A stretch of 64,000 nt of DNA from Cavenderia fasciculata (lineage: Eukaryota; Evosea; Eumycetozoa; Acytosteliales; Cavenderiaceae), in the NCBI RefSeq assembly GCF_000203815.1, contig NW_004457624.1, forward strand, positions 930,001 through 994,000. The letters are read 5' to 3'. A model generated the notes under the pieces. That model did not search any database, was not told the DNA's origin, and worked only from the letters and a program-made list of their open reading frames with translations. Of this stretch, positions 33,832 to 46,188 are shown one piece after another (within the stretch, counting starts at the first letter, position 1; every line of letters starts with the position of its first letter). The translations under genes and the position numbers were made by a program.

Positions 33832-36800
33832 TTAAATTTGATTATTAATTAATAAATCAATAGTATGTTCAAATAGAGGCATAAAATCAACGGCTGGAGA
33901 TTTATATTCACAACGAACGACACGAGACTGAGCAACAAAGGTGAGTTGGACGAGGAAATAGATAGAGTTGTCAGTCTTGACAGAGTAGCAACACATTTCT
34001 TGGTTTTGAGCCTTTCTACGAACGATTTCAAAGACGTTGCGAGATTGGAGACGACGGCTGATAGAGTCTACATCGAATTGTTGGAGACGGATTTGGATGT
34101 CCTTGCTACGTTCGTTTTGGTCGGGGATACTCTTCCACATGGAGAGGTAGTTTTCACGATCCAACTGACCTCCTTCGTTAAAGAGTACCTGATATGGGAA
34201 TGTCATTTGGAAGTAGAACTTGGCTTGTGATGGGAGTACCATCATGGCCATGTTGATGGCTGTATTAAGTGGTTGGACAATTTGACCGTTGGAAGTGATT
34301 GGTACCGACACATCGACCGATTGGTTGTTATCGACGGCTGGACAGTTGAGGATGGGTTCGACTGGAGCAACACCAAAGCTGTTTTGGTAGAATTGGATCT
34401 TGAACTTGTTCATTGGTGCACCTGAAAGATTGAGAAGAGTCAACTCTAGTGATACACGTCCATTGTAACGTGCAAATGCTCCGCTAATCTGGATACCTTG
34501 TCCCTTGTCTGATCCTATAAGAATTTGTTTTTGAACTTGTGGTCCACCTCCTTGTTGTTGTTGACCATCAAAACTCAAGAATGATAAATCACTTGGACTC
34601 TGTTGTTGTTGTGGTGGTGTCTGTTGTTGTTGTGGGTAACCTCCACCACTACCATATGGTGAATTAAATCCACCACTACTACCTGCAGGTGATCCTAAAT
34701 CCAAGTCTCCAAGACCAAGATCAATCAAACTACCTTGACGTTGTTGTTGTTGTTGTTGTTGGTTTTGTTGGTGGTGTTGTTGTTGATTACCACCATGTTG
34801 GTTGTTGTTATTACCATGGTTATTATGCAAGTTATCATCATCAACATAGTCTGGTTCTTCATCATCTTCTTCATCCTTGACACGGAGACCACGCTTGTTG
34901 AGACCCTTGAGCTTGGCGACAAATGTCTCGGGTGGCTTGTGGTAGACCGAGGAGAGGGTAGAAATGTTAGAGACGAGTTCGTTGAGCAACAGGTCGTCGA
35001 GTTGGCTGGTAGTGTCGGTGATGAGTGGCTTCTCAGAGAGTACGACAGCCTTGGCAGCCTCAAAGTCGGTCGAGAGGAGACGCCAGTAGACGAACCCACG
35101 GTCACGAAGATCAGGGTTATCACTCTCCTGTGTCGACATGTTGAGGACGGTCTGTACCATCTGTTGTGCGTCCTTGGGACGCTTGAGGAACAACTTGACA
35201 ATCGATGTCAATAGTTGGAGTTGTACCTGACTGCTCTCGTCCTTGAACGACTCGAGGAACGAGCCGAGCAATTCGTGAGCATTGTCGATACGCTCGGCGT
35301 ACTCTCCAATGATCCAGATCATCGAAGCCTTGGCCTCTGGCTCGTCGAGCGACTCGAGGTTGGCACACAATGTGGCAATGATACCTTCATACTTGCCTGG
35401 ATACTTTCTAAAGATATCCTTGATGACGATGATGGCTTCTTGCACGACATAGTTGACCTTGGTCTGGATGAGGTCGAGTAGAACCTGGATGCAACGCTCC
35501 GAAGAACGTTCAATCTTGATGGCGCAACGTCCGATCGCACGCACAGCCTTGCGCACAAATTCAACGTCCACTTCAGTGGCGTACTCTTTAAACTCGAGCA
35601 ACACCTCGTCAATGTTCTTCTCGTTGGCGAGCATGATCATGATCTCGAGCTTCTCCATCTTGACGTAGATGGGGTCATTGTACTTGCAAAAGAATACCTT
35701 CATCTCGTACTGCAAGATCTCTGGTCTCTTTTGGACAATCAAATTGATATTACGTAATCCCAAAAACTGAATCTCTGGTTCCTTGCTCAACAAAGTAACC
35801 AATGGTGGTGCCATCTTTTTACAATACATCTTTACAAAATCTGGTGATTGTACACTAAATAAATAAATAAAATAAACAAATATTAATATCTCTATCTCTA
35901 TCTCTATCTCTATTATTATCTTTTTCTTTTTCTTTTTCTTCTTTCTTACGTATTTAAATATTTCATTAAAACTTTAACAGCAGAGAGTACAACGGCACTA
36001 TTGGCATGTTGAAGACGTGGAGCAACACGTTCACAAACACTTTCAGCTTCACGTGAATCTCTTGGAGTGTATTTGCAGAGTGCATTGAGGATGAATACTT
36101 GACCCCATTCAGTGCATTCGTTGAGGGCAGCCAATAACTTGGCCAAGTTACCGGCGTGAATCATAAACACTTCGGTCTTGCTGACCTCGTCAATCTCTGT
36201 GAGTGAGGCAACTGCATTGGCAACTACCATTGGGTTGGAATCACCCAACATATCGTTTAGAATATCCAAAAATCCTTGATTCTCGACCAACTCTGGGTTG
36301 ATGTCGTATAGTTTGGCTACACAAACGGCAGCAGTCTTTCTGACGTATGGATCTTGATCCTTGAGACAGAATCTTAATGGTTCGCATAAATACTCTGTAA
36401 TATTATCAACTCTAATACATCCCATTGTTCTAACTGCTAATGCTCTAATTAATGGATTTGGATCAGATGCATCCTAAATAAATAGATTTAAATATATATT
36501 TGTTAATAATCATCATTATGTATAAATGTATGTATGTATAAATGTATGTATGTATTTACCTTTTGGAAAGTGTTTACAGCCAAAATAGCTCTATCTGGAT
36601 GATTCTTTGCATAGTTCATAACGTAGAGATAGACAAGTTTCTTGAGTTCAAGATTATGTGTTTGCATGCAATTGAGTACGTGTGTAAACAACATACTGAC
36701 ATCCTTGCCAACAGTCATGGCAGCAATAACCTTTTTGACTGCTTCTTTCTTTTTATCTTCCTTTTGTGAAAGTAATTCTTCCTTTAATTCATGTATTTCA

Positions 36801-37017
36801 CCTATAAATATCAAAAAGTAGTAAGTGTTATTTGTTAATATCAAATTTGTATACCTAATACATCATGACTCGACAGTAGTGGTAGGTATCTTTTTCATTT
36901 GATTGTTGTTGATCAACAACTAAACTATAAGATAAGCCTGCTGACTACCGTCTACTACTACTATTGCTATTGATTGTTACCTTTTTTGGTTGTTTGAAAG
37001 TACTTTGAGTCAGACAT
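33832..37017 (-). CDS. ap1b1: AP-1/AP-2 beta adaptin, large subunit of clathrin adaptor
   Basis: Exons 37017-36981, 36801-36560, 36473-35950, 35854-33832; 941 residues, the usual length. Starts [19 protein letters not shown], nearly the same as other beta1/beta2 adaptins, and has the signature [36 protein letters not shown] and [14 protein letters not shown]-terminal ~580 residues are the alpha-solenoid trunk, then a Gln/Asn/Gly-rich hinge with a clathrin-box-like [13 protein letters not shown], and the C-terminal ear (from about residue 690). It binds clathrin and dileucine cargo at the trans-Golgi, endosomes or plasma membrane. Dictyostelids are reported to have one beta1/2 subunit shared by AP-1 and AP-2; I cannot tell from one window whether that holds here. 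Confidence 0.95.
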
Positions 37018-37792
37018 TTTAGATTGCTATAGTCTTTCTACAAATTAATAATACAAAAAAAAAAAAAGTTTGATGGTTGGGGTACTATATATTGATCTTC
37101 AAATCAATCTCTTTGAATATCTATCTAAATATATGTATATCTAATATTGATGAGAGTGATGTGAATCTAGTCTGCCAACAATTGATTAAGTTGTTAGTTG
37201 TTATTGTTAATAACACTTGTCTCAGAGACTTGATTTAATAAATAATATGTTCAGGGTCGCAAGGGTTAAGAAGAGCTTGCAAAAAAAAATAATAAAAAAA
37301 ATTCAAAAAATTTGGAGGTTCCAATCCTCAATTCTATTTATTGAACTTGTTGTTGTTGTTCAGATTGTGGATTGATGATTAGATTGTTCCAACTCCATTT
37401 TAGTACATACCCTTTGGTAATAGTTGTTGAAGTAGTTGGTTTTTGAACAGGTAATAAAAAGGTACGTCTATCAACTGGTTGTCAGCCAACTTGAAAAGTG
37501 TTTGCTTGGTTTTTTTTTTATATGAGGAAAATAAATATTTAAATTACTGATGAGGATTTTATTACTGTATTTATTTAAAAGATATTATTAAATTTTATTA
37601 TTTTATTCAAACACAATAGTAAATAATTATTTTTGAAGAGAAAGAAACTGAAGTTCATTCACCCTAATTTCTTAAAAATCTTGTCATCCAAAATTTTTTT
37701 CTTATTTTATCACAATTTAGGGGTCTTTTGATTAATCATTGTATTTGTTGTTGTATATTAGATAGATAGTTATAAAGAAAAGAACAGACAGA
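37018..37792. promoter_or_regulatory. Divergent intergenic region, beta adaptin / csn3
   Basis: About 775 bases. T/A tracts, a GTTGTTGTTGTT run (37348-37360), and a slightly GC-richer patch at 37250-37330. A short T-arm-like GGAGGTTCCAATCCTC occurs at 37312 but no tRNA fold surrounds it. No gene. Confidence 0.5.
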
Positions 37793-39326
37793 ATGGACGC
37801 ATTTGTAAATGATAGTTCAAAGACTGAACTCCCCATCAAAAACTTAAAGACACTCCTTCTCAAACATGAAGACAATCTAGAGAACAACACACAACACCTT
37901 GACCAAGTATTGGCTGCTCTCGACCCAAGAACTCAATCTATGGCATATCTTATTGTATTGTAAGTCGTTACTTGGTCATCAATGACATCATCTATCGATA
38001 CATTCATTCTAATCATCATCATCATCATCATTATTATTATTATTATACTTATCAATTGTAGAAAGGTTAAATGTGGAGATCAAAGAAAGAACGTTCAAAA
38101 CTTTATCAATCAAGTATCACACTTTTTAAGTTCATTTAATGGAGAACAAATTAGAGTTATTCCACAATATTGTAAGATAGATAGAATATCATAGACAGAC
38201 ATGAGAGAAGACCTTAAAAGTGTCTAATATCTAATATATATTTATATTTCATTCATTTTTATAGTTTCACAAGTATCTAAACACTATGTTGAACAATTAT
38301 ATAACACTAGAGTACCAAGCAGAGGAGTTCTTCCACTCAAACGTGCCGTTTGTGTATTCCCAGAGAAAACCAATACTCTTACTCCACAACACGCCGATTT
38401 CCTCCAACTTTGCATCTTGTCCAAGTGCTACCATCAAGCACTCCCCATCATCAGTGAAAGCACCACCAACTTGAACCCAGAACAAACCAACATCAACGTC
38501 AAGGATGTATTATCATACTTTTACTATGCCGGTATTATTTTCACTGCTTTGAAGAAGTATAAACAAGCTTTGGAAGCTTTTAGACAAGTATGACGATAAA
38601 ATAGAATATAGATATAGAATATGAGTGATGGATGATTAATGTTTATTTACTTTTATTTTTGTTTAGGCATGGACAGCACCAGCAACAGCACTTAGTGCAA
38701 TTGCAATTGAAGCATACAAGAAATATTATTTGGTGTATTTGATGGTCAATGGAACTATCCCTGGATTCCCAAAGTATACACCAACCGTTGTACAACGTAC
38801 CATCAAGAACCACTGCAAGTCCTACGTAGAATACGGTCAGACTTTTACCGGTGGCAACGTACAAGAGATCCACAACAAGGCATCGGCTCACGCTGAAAAC
38901 TTCCAAAAGGACAAGAACCTTGGTTTGGTCAAGTTGTCGATTAGATCGATCCATCGTCGTAACATTAAAAAGTTGACTCAAACCTTTATGACCTTGTCAC
39001 TCAAGGATATTGCCGAACATGTCAAGTTGTCACCTGCCGATGCCGAGACCACCATCCTCAAGATGATCGAAGATGGCGAGATCTTTGCCACCATCAACCA
39101 AAAGGACGGTATGGTTTCTTTCAATGAAAACCCAGAGACCTACTCGGGCAACAAGATTCTCAACGAACTCGACACCCAAATCCACAACATTGTCACACTC
39201 GAATCTAAATTGACATCCATCAACGAACAGTTTGCTACTAGTCCTGCTTTCCTCAAGAAGATTTTAACAAATGAAAAGAGATCAGTATCTCAATATGATA
39301 ATGGTATGGAAGATATGATTGCCTAA
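37793..39326 (+). CDS. csn3: COP9 signalosome subunit 3
   Basis: Exons 37793-37959, 38062-38171, 38265-38587, 38667-39326; 419 residues, as in other CSN3 proteins. Joins keep frame at TTA, TTT and a phase 0 site. The N-terminal TPR-like helical part includes RVPSRGVLPLKRAV, LQLCILSKCYHQALPII and SYFYYAGIIFTALKKYKQAL; the C-terminal PCI domain contains LTQTFMTLSLKDIAEHV, DAETTILKMIEDGEIFATI and NQKDGMVSF. CSN3 is a scaffold subunit of the COP9 signalosome, which removes NEDD8 from cullins and so controls cullin-RING ubiquitin ligases in cytosol and nucleus. Confidence 0.93.
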
Positions 39327-39547
39327 AAAAACAAAACAGACCCTTTTATTACGAATGGATATATATATCCATTCATTGTGCACATATCAAATTGATTTCA
39401 AATCAAATCAAATCATCCTCTTGTTTAATAATAAAAATAATAATAATAATATGTTAATTCAATCATTATCCAAAAAAGAATAATAAATAGATACAACACA
39501 ATTCTTTTTTTAAAAGATATATATATTTGATTTAATTTATTTGTTGG

Positions 39548-40849
39548 TTAGCTTTGTACATTGTCAGTGTTATTTTGTTGAGGTTCTTGAGGTTCTTGAG
39601 GTTTTTGATTAACTATATTAATATTGACTGCTTTTAATGCATCTAATGCCCAAGATGGACAGTTTCCTTTTGGATATTGCTTGTCGATAAATTCTTGAAT
39701 GTAGGTTGGGAAACGATTGTCGATGATGGATTGGCGTAGTTGAGACATGAGTGACATTTGGTAGGCAATGTTGTGGTAGGTTAGGAGTTGTCCACCTATG
39801 CTTTCCTTGCCGGCTACAATGTGGAGATAGGCACGTGTGTAGTTTTTACAGGTCATACATGTGCATTCAGAGTCGATGGGTGTAAAGTCAGTGGCAAACT
39901 CTGATGACTTGAGATTGAGAGATCCAGTTGGTACGAGAGCTGTTCCAAAACGAGCGGTACGTGATGGGAACACGCAATCAAACATATCGACACCTAGAGC
40001 AACACATACGACCAGATCGAGTGCGTATCCGACACCCATAAGGTATCTAGGTTTGTTTGGTGGCAGTCTTTGTGCACACTGTAGTACAACACGCCAAAAT
40101 GCGTCTTTAGACTCTCCACCCGACAATCCACCGATTGCATAGCCCGGGAAATTACGTTGGATCAGTCCGTCGAGACAAATGTCACGAAGACGTGCATCTA
40201 GACCTCCCTGTACAATTGCAAATATGTTTTGGTGTTCTGGACGCTTGTGAGCGAGGATGCAACGATCGATCCAACGCAGTGTTCTGTACATAGCCTCTTC
40301 GACACGTGGACCGGTGGTAGTCGAGCTGACTACGTCGTCTAGTGCCATCATAATGTCTGCACCGATCGAGTTTTGGATTTGCATCGATAGTTCGGGTGTC
40401 AAGATCATAGTCGAGCCGTCGTGTGGCGATTGAAACTCTACACCTTGCTCTGTAATGTTGGCTAGTGATAGCAGAGACACCATTTGGAAGCCGCCAGAGT
40501 CTGTGAGCATCGCACGTGGGTAGTTCATAAACTTGTGTAGTCCGCCAACAGCATCCATGACATCGGGACCTGGACGATGCCCCAAATGATATGTGTTGCC
40601 GAGCACGACGCCGCAGTTGAGATCGACCAGCTGCTGACTCGTCAGTCCCTTGACCGTGCCCTGTGTACCGACAGGCATAAACATCGGTGTCGTGCATTTA
40701 TGATGAGGCAGCGTCAGAAACGACGCTCTTGCAGGCCCACATGTAGCCAACACCTCAAATTGAAGTGGTGGGTCGTCCAAAGGATACTTTATGCCTGCAA
40801 ACACTACATCCTCTTCTTTCTTTTGATATACTTCAGTAGTACTATCCAT
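39548..40849 (-). CDS. qtrt1: Queuine tRNA-ribosyltransferase, catalytic subunit
   Basis: Single exon, 433 residues. Motifs of eukaryotic TGT: FMPVGTQGTVKGLT, LTDSGGFQMVSLL (base-recognition Asp), FAIVQGGLD, YAIGGLSGGE, FDCVFPSRTARFGTAL (contains the catalytic Asp) and the zinc site CTCMTCKNYTRAYLHIV with a later His in TYHNI. It swaps guanine 34 for queuine in tRNAs with GUN anticodons (Asp, Asn, His, Tyr) together with QTRT2. The N-terminal ~25 residues and the C-terminal EPQEPQQNN tail are outside the fold. No obvious mitochondrial presequence. Confidence 0.95.
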   Translation of the reverse strand: MDSTTEVYQKKEEDVVFAGIKYPLDDPPLQFEVLATCGPARASFLTLPHHKCTTPMFMPVGTQGTVKGLTSQQLVDLNCGVVLGNTYHLGHRPGPDVMDAVGGLHKFMNYPRAMLTDSGGFQMVSLLSLANITEQGVEFQSPHDGSTMILTPELSMQIQNSIGADIMMALDDVVSSTTTGPRVEEAMYRTLRWIDRCILAHKRPEHQNIFAIVQGGLDARLRDICLDGLIQRNFPGYAIGGLSGGESKDAFWRVVLQCAQRLPPNKPRYLMGVGYALDLVVCVALGVDMFDCVFPSRTARFGTALVPTGSLNLKSSEFATDFTPIDSECTCMTCKNYTRAYLHIVAGKESIGGQLLTYHNIAYQMSLMSQLRQSIIDNRFPTYIQEFIDKQYPKGNCPSWALDALKAVNINIVNQKPQEPQEPQQNNTDNVQS

Positions 40850-41622
40850 TATATCGATGAAGTATCTGTATCGCTTGCAAGTAATTGAGTTAATTCTGTC
40901 TGATGGGTCTGTCAGCAGCGCGAAAGCTCAGAGACGACTTTTATTTGTTTGAGGGATTGTAACGTTCTTCCAGATGTCATTTTTTTTTTATTTTTTTTTA
41001 ACATCTCCCCTTTTTCATGTTTGGTTTGTTCATGAAGATGAAGATAACCCTCTATTCTATTGTGTACCCATTTTTGAAACTATAACTATTCTTTCTTTTT
41101 ATCATACACATTAATCCTAAAACAACAACAACTATAAACAAATACAGCTCAGCTCATCATACTCCCCTACTATTCAAACTAACTGTATCATCTCACCTCA
41201 CTCAACTATTAACAACAGCAGCAGGTGATACACTCTGTAAAGATAAATTAACAACGCCCACTACAACTATAACTACAACAACCATTCTTCTTTCTTTGTT
41301 CATACAATACGATACTACTTCATCTATATTCATTCATTGATAATAATACTTCGGCAACAACAACAACAACAACAACCCTAATCTAATACTCTATTATTAT
41401 TATCGAAAGATCTTATTTTTCCTACCTTACTATCATTCATTCATACATACATACTTACCTACATATAATATAAACATTAATTTTATTTGGTTTGCTTTCT
41501 TCTACGGATCACTCATAATTAGCAACAAATAACAACAACCAACACCTGTAAAGAGACAACAAACAAACAAACAACAAACAACAAACCAACTAGAACTACT
41601 ACAATTAACTAAATCAAGAAAA
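40850..41622. promoter_or_regulatory. Divergent intergenic region, qtrt1 / ddx6
   Basis: About 770 bases. CA-rich leader with repeated AACAACAACAAC (41350-41375) and CAAACAAACAACAAAC (41565-41585) just before the ddx6 start, and T9 runs at 40980-41000. The leader is likely transcribed. No gene. Confidence 0.5.
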
Positions 41623-43319
41623 ATGAGTTCTACACCAAAGCAACAACAGTAAGTATTAATAACTTGATGATTACTGGTTACCAATACTAGTATTCATTTA
41701 CGACGACTCCACATTTACCACTACGGATAGAGTAAACATTGTGCTTGACACACAGATAGAGAACATCACACACATCGCCCCATTAAATTTGTTTTTTTTT
41801 TTTTTTCTATTTTCTTTCTAAAAATATCTCATATATTTCATCGTGTTTCTCTATCCGTTTTGGTATCATCATGTGATCTTCATCTTTCATCATTTAATAT
41901 TAACTCATTTATTATGTCTACTTCTACTACTACAAATAATAATAATAATAGAATTGTTGACGACAACAATTGGAAATCAACTTTAATATTACCACCAAAA
42001 GACGAAAGAAAGCAAACAGAAGATGTCACTGCAACTGAAGGAAATGAATTTGATGATTTGCACTTAAAGAGAGACCTCTTGAGAGGTATCTTTGAAAAGG
42101 GTTACGTAAAACCATCCCCCATTCAAGAAAAGGCTATTCCAATTGCTCTCGCCGGTAAGGATATTATGGCCAGAGCAAAGAACGGTACCGGTAAAACTGC
42201 CTCCTTCCTCATTCCAGCATTAGAAAAGACTGATCCAACTAAAGATTATATTCAAGGTAAATATAAATAGATAAGAAACATACATTCGTTATAACTATCT
42301 TTATCTAATTATTTATTTTACTCGTTTAGTTTTAATTTTGGTTCCAACAAGAGAATTGGCTTTACAAACATCACAAGTTTGCAAGGAATTAGGAAAATAT
42401 ATGAACGTAAAGGTTATGGCAACCACAGGTGGTACCAGCTTAAAGGATGATATCATGAGATTATATGAAACTGTACATATTTTGGTCGCCACTCCTGGAA
42501 GAGTTCTCGATTTGGCCCAAAAGAATGTTGCCAACCTTTCAAATACACATACCATCATTATGGATGAAGTAAGTAAAAAAGAAAATTAAAATAATAATAA
42601 TATTTAATATATTAACAATTCTCTTTTTTTCTTTTTATTTTTAGGCTGATAAACTTTTGTCACAAGATTTCCAACCATTAATTGAACAATTGATCAACTT
42701 CTTACCACCACAACGTCAAATTCTTTTGTTTTCAGCCACATTCCCATTGACCGTCAAGACCTTCAAGGACAACTATCTCCAAAAAGCATACGAAATCAAT
42801 TTGATGGAGGAACTAACCTTAAAGGGTGTCACCCAGTACTATGCCTTTGTTGACGAGCGTCAAAAGATCCATTGCCTCAACACACTCTTCTCTAAACTCC
42901 AAATCAACCAATCCATCATCTTTTGTAACTCTGTCAACCGTGTCGAGTTGCTCGCCAAAAAGATCACCGAGCTCGGATACTCTTGCTTTTACATTCACGC
43001 CAAAATGCAACAAGCTCACCGTAACCGTGTCTTCCACGACTTTAGAAACGGACATTGCCGTAACTTGGTCAGTTCAGATCTCTTTACCAGAGGTATCGAT
43101 ATCCAAGACGTCAACGTTGTCATCAACTTTGATTTCCCTAAACACTCTGAGACATACCTCCATCGTATTGGTCGTTCTGGCCGTTTCGGTCACCTCGGTC
43201 TCGCCATCAATCTCATCACCTATGAGGACAGATTTTCACTCCACAAGATTGAACAGGAATTGGGTACTGAAATCAAGCCAATTCCTCCAGTCATTGACAA
43301 GTCCCTCTACGCTGTCTAA
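41623..43319 (+). CDS. ddx6: DEAD-box RNA helicase DDX6/Dhh1
   Basis: Exons 41623-41648, 41952-42256, 42330-42568, 42645-43319; 414 residues. Motifs: [10 protein letters not shown] (Q motif), AKNGTGKT (I), PTRELALQ (Ia), TPGR (Ib), DEAD (spanning the last intron, MDE|ADKLL), SAT (III), [14 protein letters not shown] (V), [10 protein letters not shown] (VI). DDX6/Dhh1 represses translation and promotes decapping in P-bodies. Exon 1 gives MSSTPKQQ joined to QIVDDNNW, which resembles other DDX6 starts. An alternative is initiation at ATG 41914 inside the intron ([17 protein letters not shown]), which needs no first intron; both give the same protein from IVDD onward. Confidence 0.92.
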
Positions 43320-45465
43320 AAACTCATACCATCAAAAAAAAACTATATTATCATACAATATATTTTTTAAACAATTAATTCTTCTATAGTCATCTAACAA
43401 CAATTTACACAAACAATCAAATAATAATAATAATCAACAAATAATAATAATAATCAACAAATAATAATAATCAACAATAATATGCATAAAGAGACTATAA
43501 ATGATCATCTCATTATTAACACCTCCACCAACATTGTCACCACCCACCCAATCACTCACCCACCACTACTATTACAAATAACAATATAATAATAATAATA
43601 ATAATAATTATAATAATAATAACACCGCCACTCCATGTATATAGTTTATATATATATATTATATGTATATAGATAGATTTCTCTTTGCAAAATTTTCATT
43701 CATTTCTTATTTCCTCCTAATCAATCAATTGCAACAAACAATAACAATATAATAATAATAATCAATAATAATAATAATAATAATAATCAATAACAACTTA
43801 CCCAGGAAATCAAGAGAACATTTATATATATTATTTATTTCCAAACCTATCAAACCCCCCCTCCCCTTTCACCTTTCAACCAAAGTTTAACACCTAACCA
43901 AAAAATATAACCAAAAAAAAAAAGAAAAAAACAAATGTTAATACTTTGGAATGTAAGATACCTTTATCCATCCATCACCACCGTTATAGAAAAAAGAAAC
44001 CTTCTCCAATTGAGAGAGATATTCGATCATCATTACCATCTAACCAACAGGAAAAGTAATTACAAGGCACAAATCATAACCTTTTGCCATTCACCATCCA
44101 CCATCCACCACCCACCAACCAATCAACCAACTTTCTAACTATTCAATTATTCTTTATCTGACCTTGATTCTGAAATGAATCATATTAACACCCTCCACTC
44201 ACCCCTCAACCAAATTCGCCGACAAACTACTATATAAAGAATAAGATTAAACATGACACAATAAAATTAAACTTCACCTCCCCCCAAACAAACAAAAACT
44301 ACTACCTGTATTAGATTCTTTGAGTATATCAATTTATTTGATTTTGGAAAATTTGATTTTGTAGTGGTTTGCATTTCTGAGTTTTAAAAAAATTGGATTT
44401 TTTTAGATGGCACATTGGGTCATTGTTTTGGTATACATCATATTTTATATGGCATAAATCCATGGATTTTAACCAGACAAAATAAAAATGCTATGGTATC
44501 ATTCCACGGGATGATACCATATTAAAAATAAAAATAGTATGAGACCGTTTAAATACAAAAGTATCATTCCACGGAATGATACCATATTAAAAATAAAATA
44601 CTATGGTATCATTCCACGGAATGGTCCCGACAAATAGAAGCAAAAAATCAATCTTTCTTTTACAGTATAAAGTTATACAGTAAAAAGTTTCAGACGACGT
44701 GGGTGGAAGAATTATTTTTAAAAAGACGTCGATGGGGAAAACTATTTTTTTCCAAAGTTAATTTTAGATCGTGTCCTCTATTTAATCAGAATTTTAAATA
44801 ACTTAGTATGAGACCATTCCTTAGAGAGATACCTCACATTGATATGGTATATATCATATTTTAAATCGACTCGATTCATTATTTTCGACTAGAAATTCTT
44901 TTGGTTTAAATTTTTTTTGATTTTAATTTTTTTTGTTCGAATTTTAACACAGAACTTTTGCCCCAAGACTATCTTTCTTTATTTTGTATAACTACTTGAT
45001 TATACAAATAATAAGAGTATTTTAGTAGAGAGAAAAAAAAAAACCATTTTTTAAAAAGAGATAAAGAGCTTAAAGAAACTATTCATTATATATAGATATA
45101 TATATTTATGTTAGTTAAACTATAACAATTGTATGTTTGCTATCTATTATCTATTATTCTTCTTTCTTTTGAATATCTGATCAAATACAACAGTTTTAAG
45201 ATCTTAAAATCAAATTTAATTGATTTAAAGAGAATATATTCAATCATAAGCAACATGATTGCCATTTATTGATTAAAAAAAGAGTATAAAGAATAGTTGA
45301 TAATCATTTATATTTTTTACTCATACTAAAAAAAAGTGAATAAATTCACTAAACTTTTGACTTTTTTTTTGATTTCAGTTCAGGTAATTTTTTTTTTTTT
45401 TTTTTGATGTTTAATTTTTTTTCTCATCACGACCTTCTAATCTTTTATTTTCGAAAGAGATATAC
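43320..45465. other. Long intergenic region
   Basis: About 2.1 kb after ddx6. 43390-43820 is dominated by AAT repeats with CAATAA interruptions, 43850-44320 is CA/CC-rich single-strand-biased DNA, 44410-44870 holds the palindrome array described separately, and 44900-45420 is T/A tracts. The open frame at 43935-44138 has no coding character. Confidence 0.6.
44411..44866. repeat. Palindrome array flanked by imperfect direct repeats
   Basis: Three palindromes share the core GTATCATTCCACGG: A at 44493-44520 (arms ATGGTATCAT / ATGATACCAT), B at 44561-44582 (perfect 10-base arms GTATCATTCC / GGAATGATAC around AC), C at about 44604-44627 (right arm decayed to GGAATGGTCC). A and B are each followed by CCATATTAAAAATAAAA. 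AGTATGAGACC occurs at 44536 and again at 44805. GGTATACATCATATTTTATAT (44430) and GGTATATATCATATTTTAAAT (44846) with CACATT before each form direct repeats at the ends. No ORF inside. It may be a decayed small non-autonomous element or a cluster of protein-binding sites. Confidence 0.75.
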
Positions 45466-45834
45466 ATGTATAAATATAAATATAATAAACTAGTTAATCT
45501 TGAAAAGGATAGTAACAAAACAAAAGAGTGTACGAACCAAGATCAAGATGAAGATGAAGAAGAAGAAGAAGAAGAAAGTTCAAAGATAGAGCAACCTAGA
45601 CACAACAAGAAAGATCAACAATCACAAGAAACAACTGGTGGTGCCAACAATACCAAAGGAACAGATATAGGACACTGTAAACTTTTATCAATTGTAAAGA
45701 ATGAAAAAGGATTTTATATGGTTGGCAATGGCAAAGGGTTGAGATCAACATCGGGTACTTTTACAAAGAACATGTATATCCCAAAATATGACAAAAGGGT
45801 ATCAATACCCATAAAAAGATATATGAATAAATAA
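45466..45834 (+). CDS. Small acidic protein sharing the C-terminal module of the FHA protein
   Basis: 122 residues, single exon. A Lys/Tyr start, an acidic run (DEDEEEEEEESS), a polar middle, and a C-terminal block KNEKGFYMVGNGKGLRSTS ... FTKNMYIPKYDKRVSIP that matches the end of the next gene (RDENGIYHAGSNKGLTSES ... FMKLMYEPERKKRLSKP). Shared positions: G-Y/F-G, KGL, S.S.F.K.MY.P, KR.S.P. It lacks the FHA part. Probably a truncated tandem duplicate or a separate small family member; expression is not shown by sequence, and the start is the first ATG of the frame. Confidence 0.55.
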   Translation: MYKYKYNKLVNLEKDSNKTKECTNQDQDEDEEEEEEESSKIEQPRHNKKDQQSQETTGGANNTKGTDIGHCKLLSIVKNEKGFYMVGNGKGLRSTSGTFTKNMYIPKYDKRVSIPIKRYMNK

Positions 45835-46188
45835 TAATAATAATTACTTTTGTCCGATAGCTTTGGATACAAGTGTTTGAAATAAATGAAAAGGACCCAT
45901 TAATCTACAGTTTTACCATGATTTCATTTCCCACTTTGAATATTCCCCATTTTTTTTACAATGGGTATCGTACAATGTATTGACACGGGCAGTTAATTCT
46001 TAATCCCCAATACCAATAAAAATTATTATCTATTTATTTTCTTTAATCTTTTTGATTCAAAAAATTAGAGATGTTTTTGAATTTTGAGCGCCAAATGAAG
46101 TTGTGAAGATCCTATCCTTTATTCAATTTTTTCATTTTTTTTGCACAAAACTCATACCTCTACTTTTAAATAGCCACCTATCTATGAA
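45835..46188. other. Intergenic region between the related genes
   Basis: About 350 bases, AT-rich with T tracts; no repeat or gene recognised. A CCCACTTTGAATATTCCCCA patch precedes T-rich DNA. Confidence 0.45.

Noticed and set aside
37305-37330. T-arm-like GGAGGTTCCAATCCTC
   Set aside because: Loop base 57 is wrong and there is no D-arm or anticodon arm upstream.
43935-44138. 67-codon open frame after ddx6
   Set aside because: Composition is that of CA-rich leader-type DNA, with no homologous feel and no second exon.
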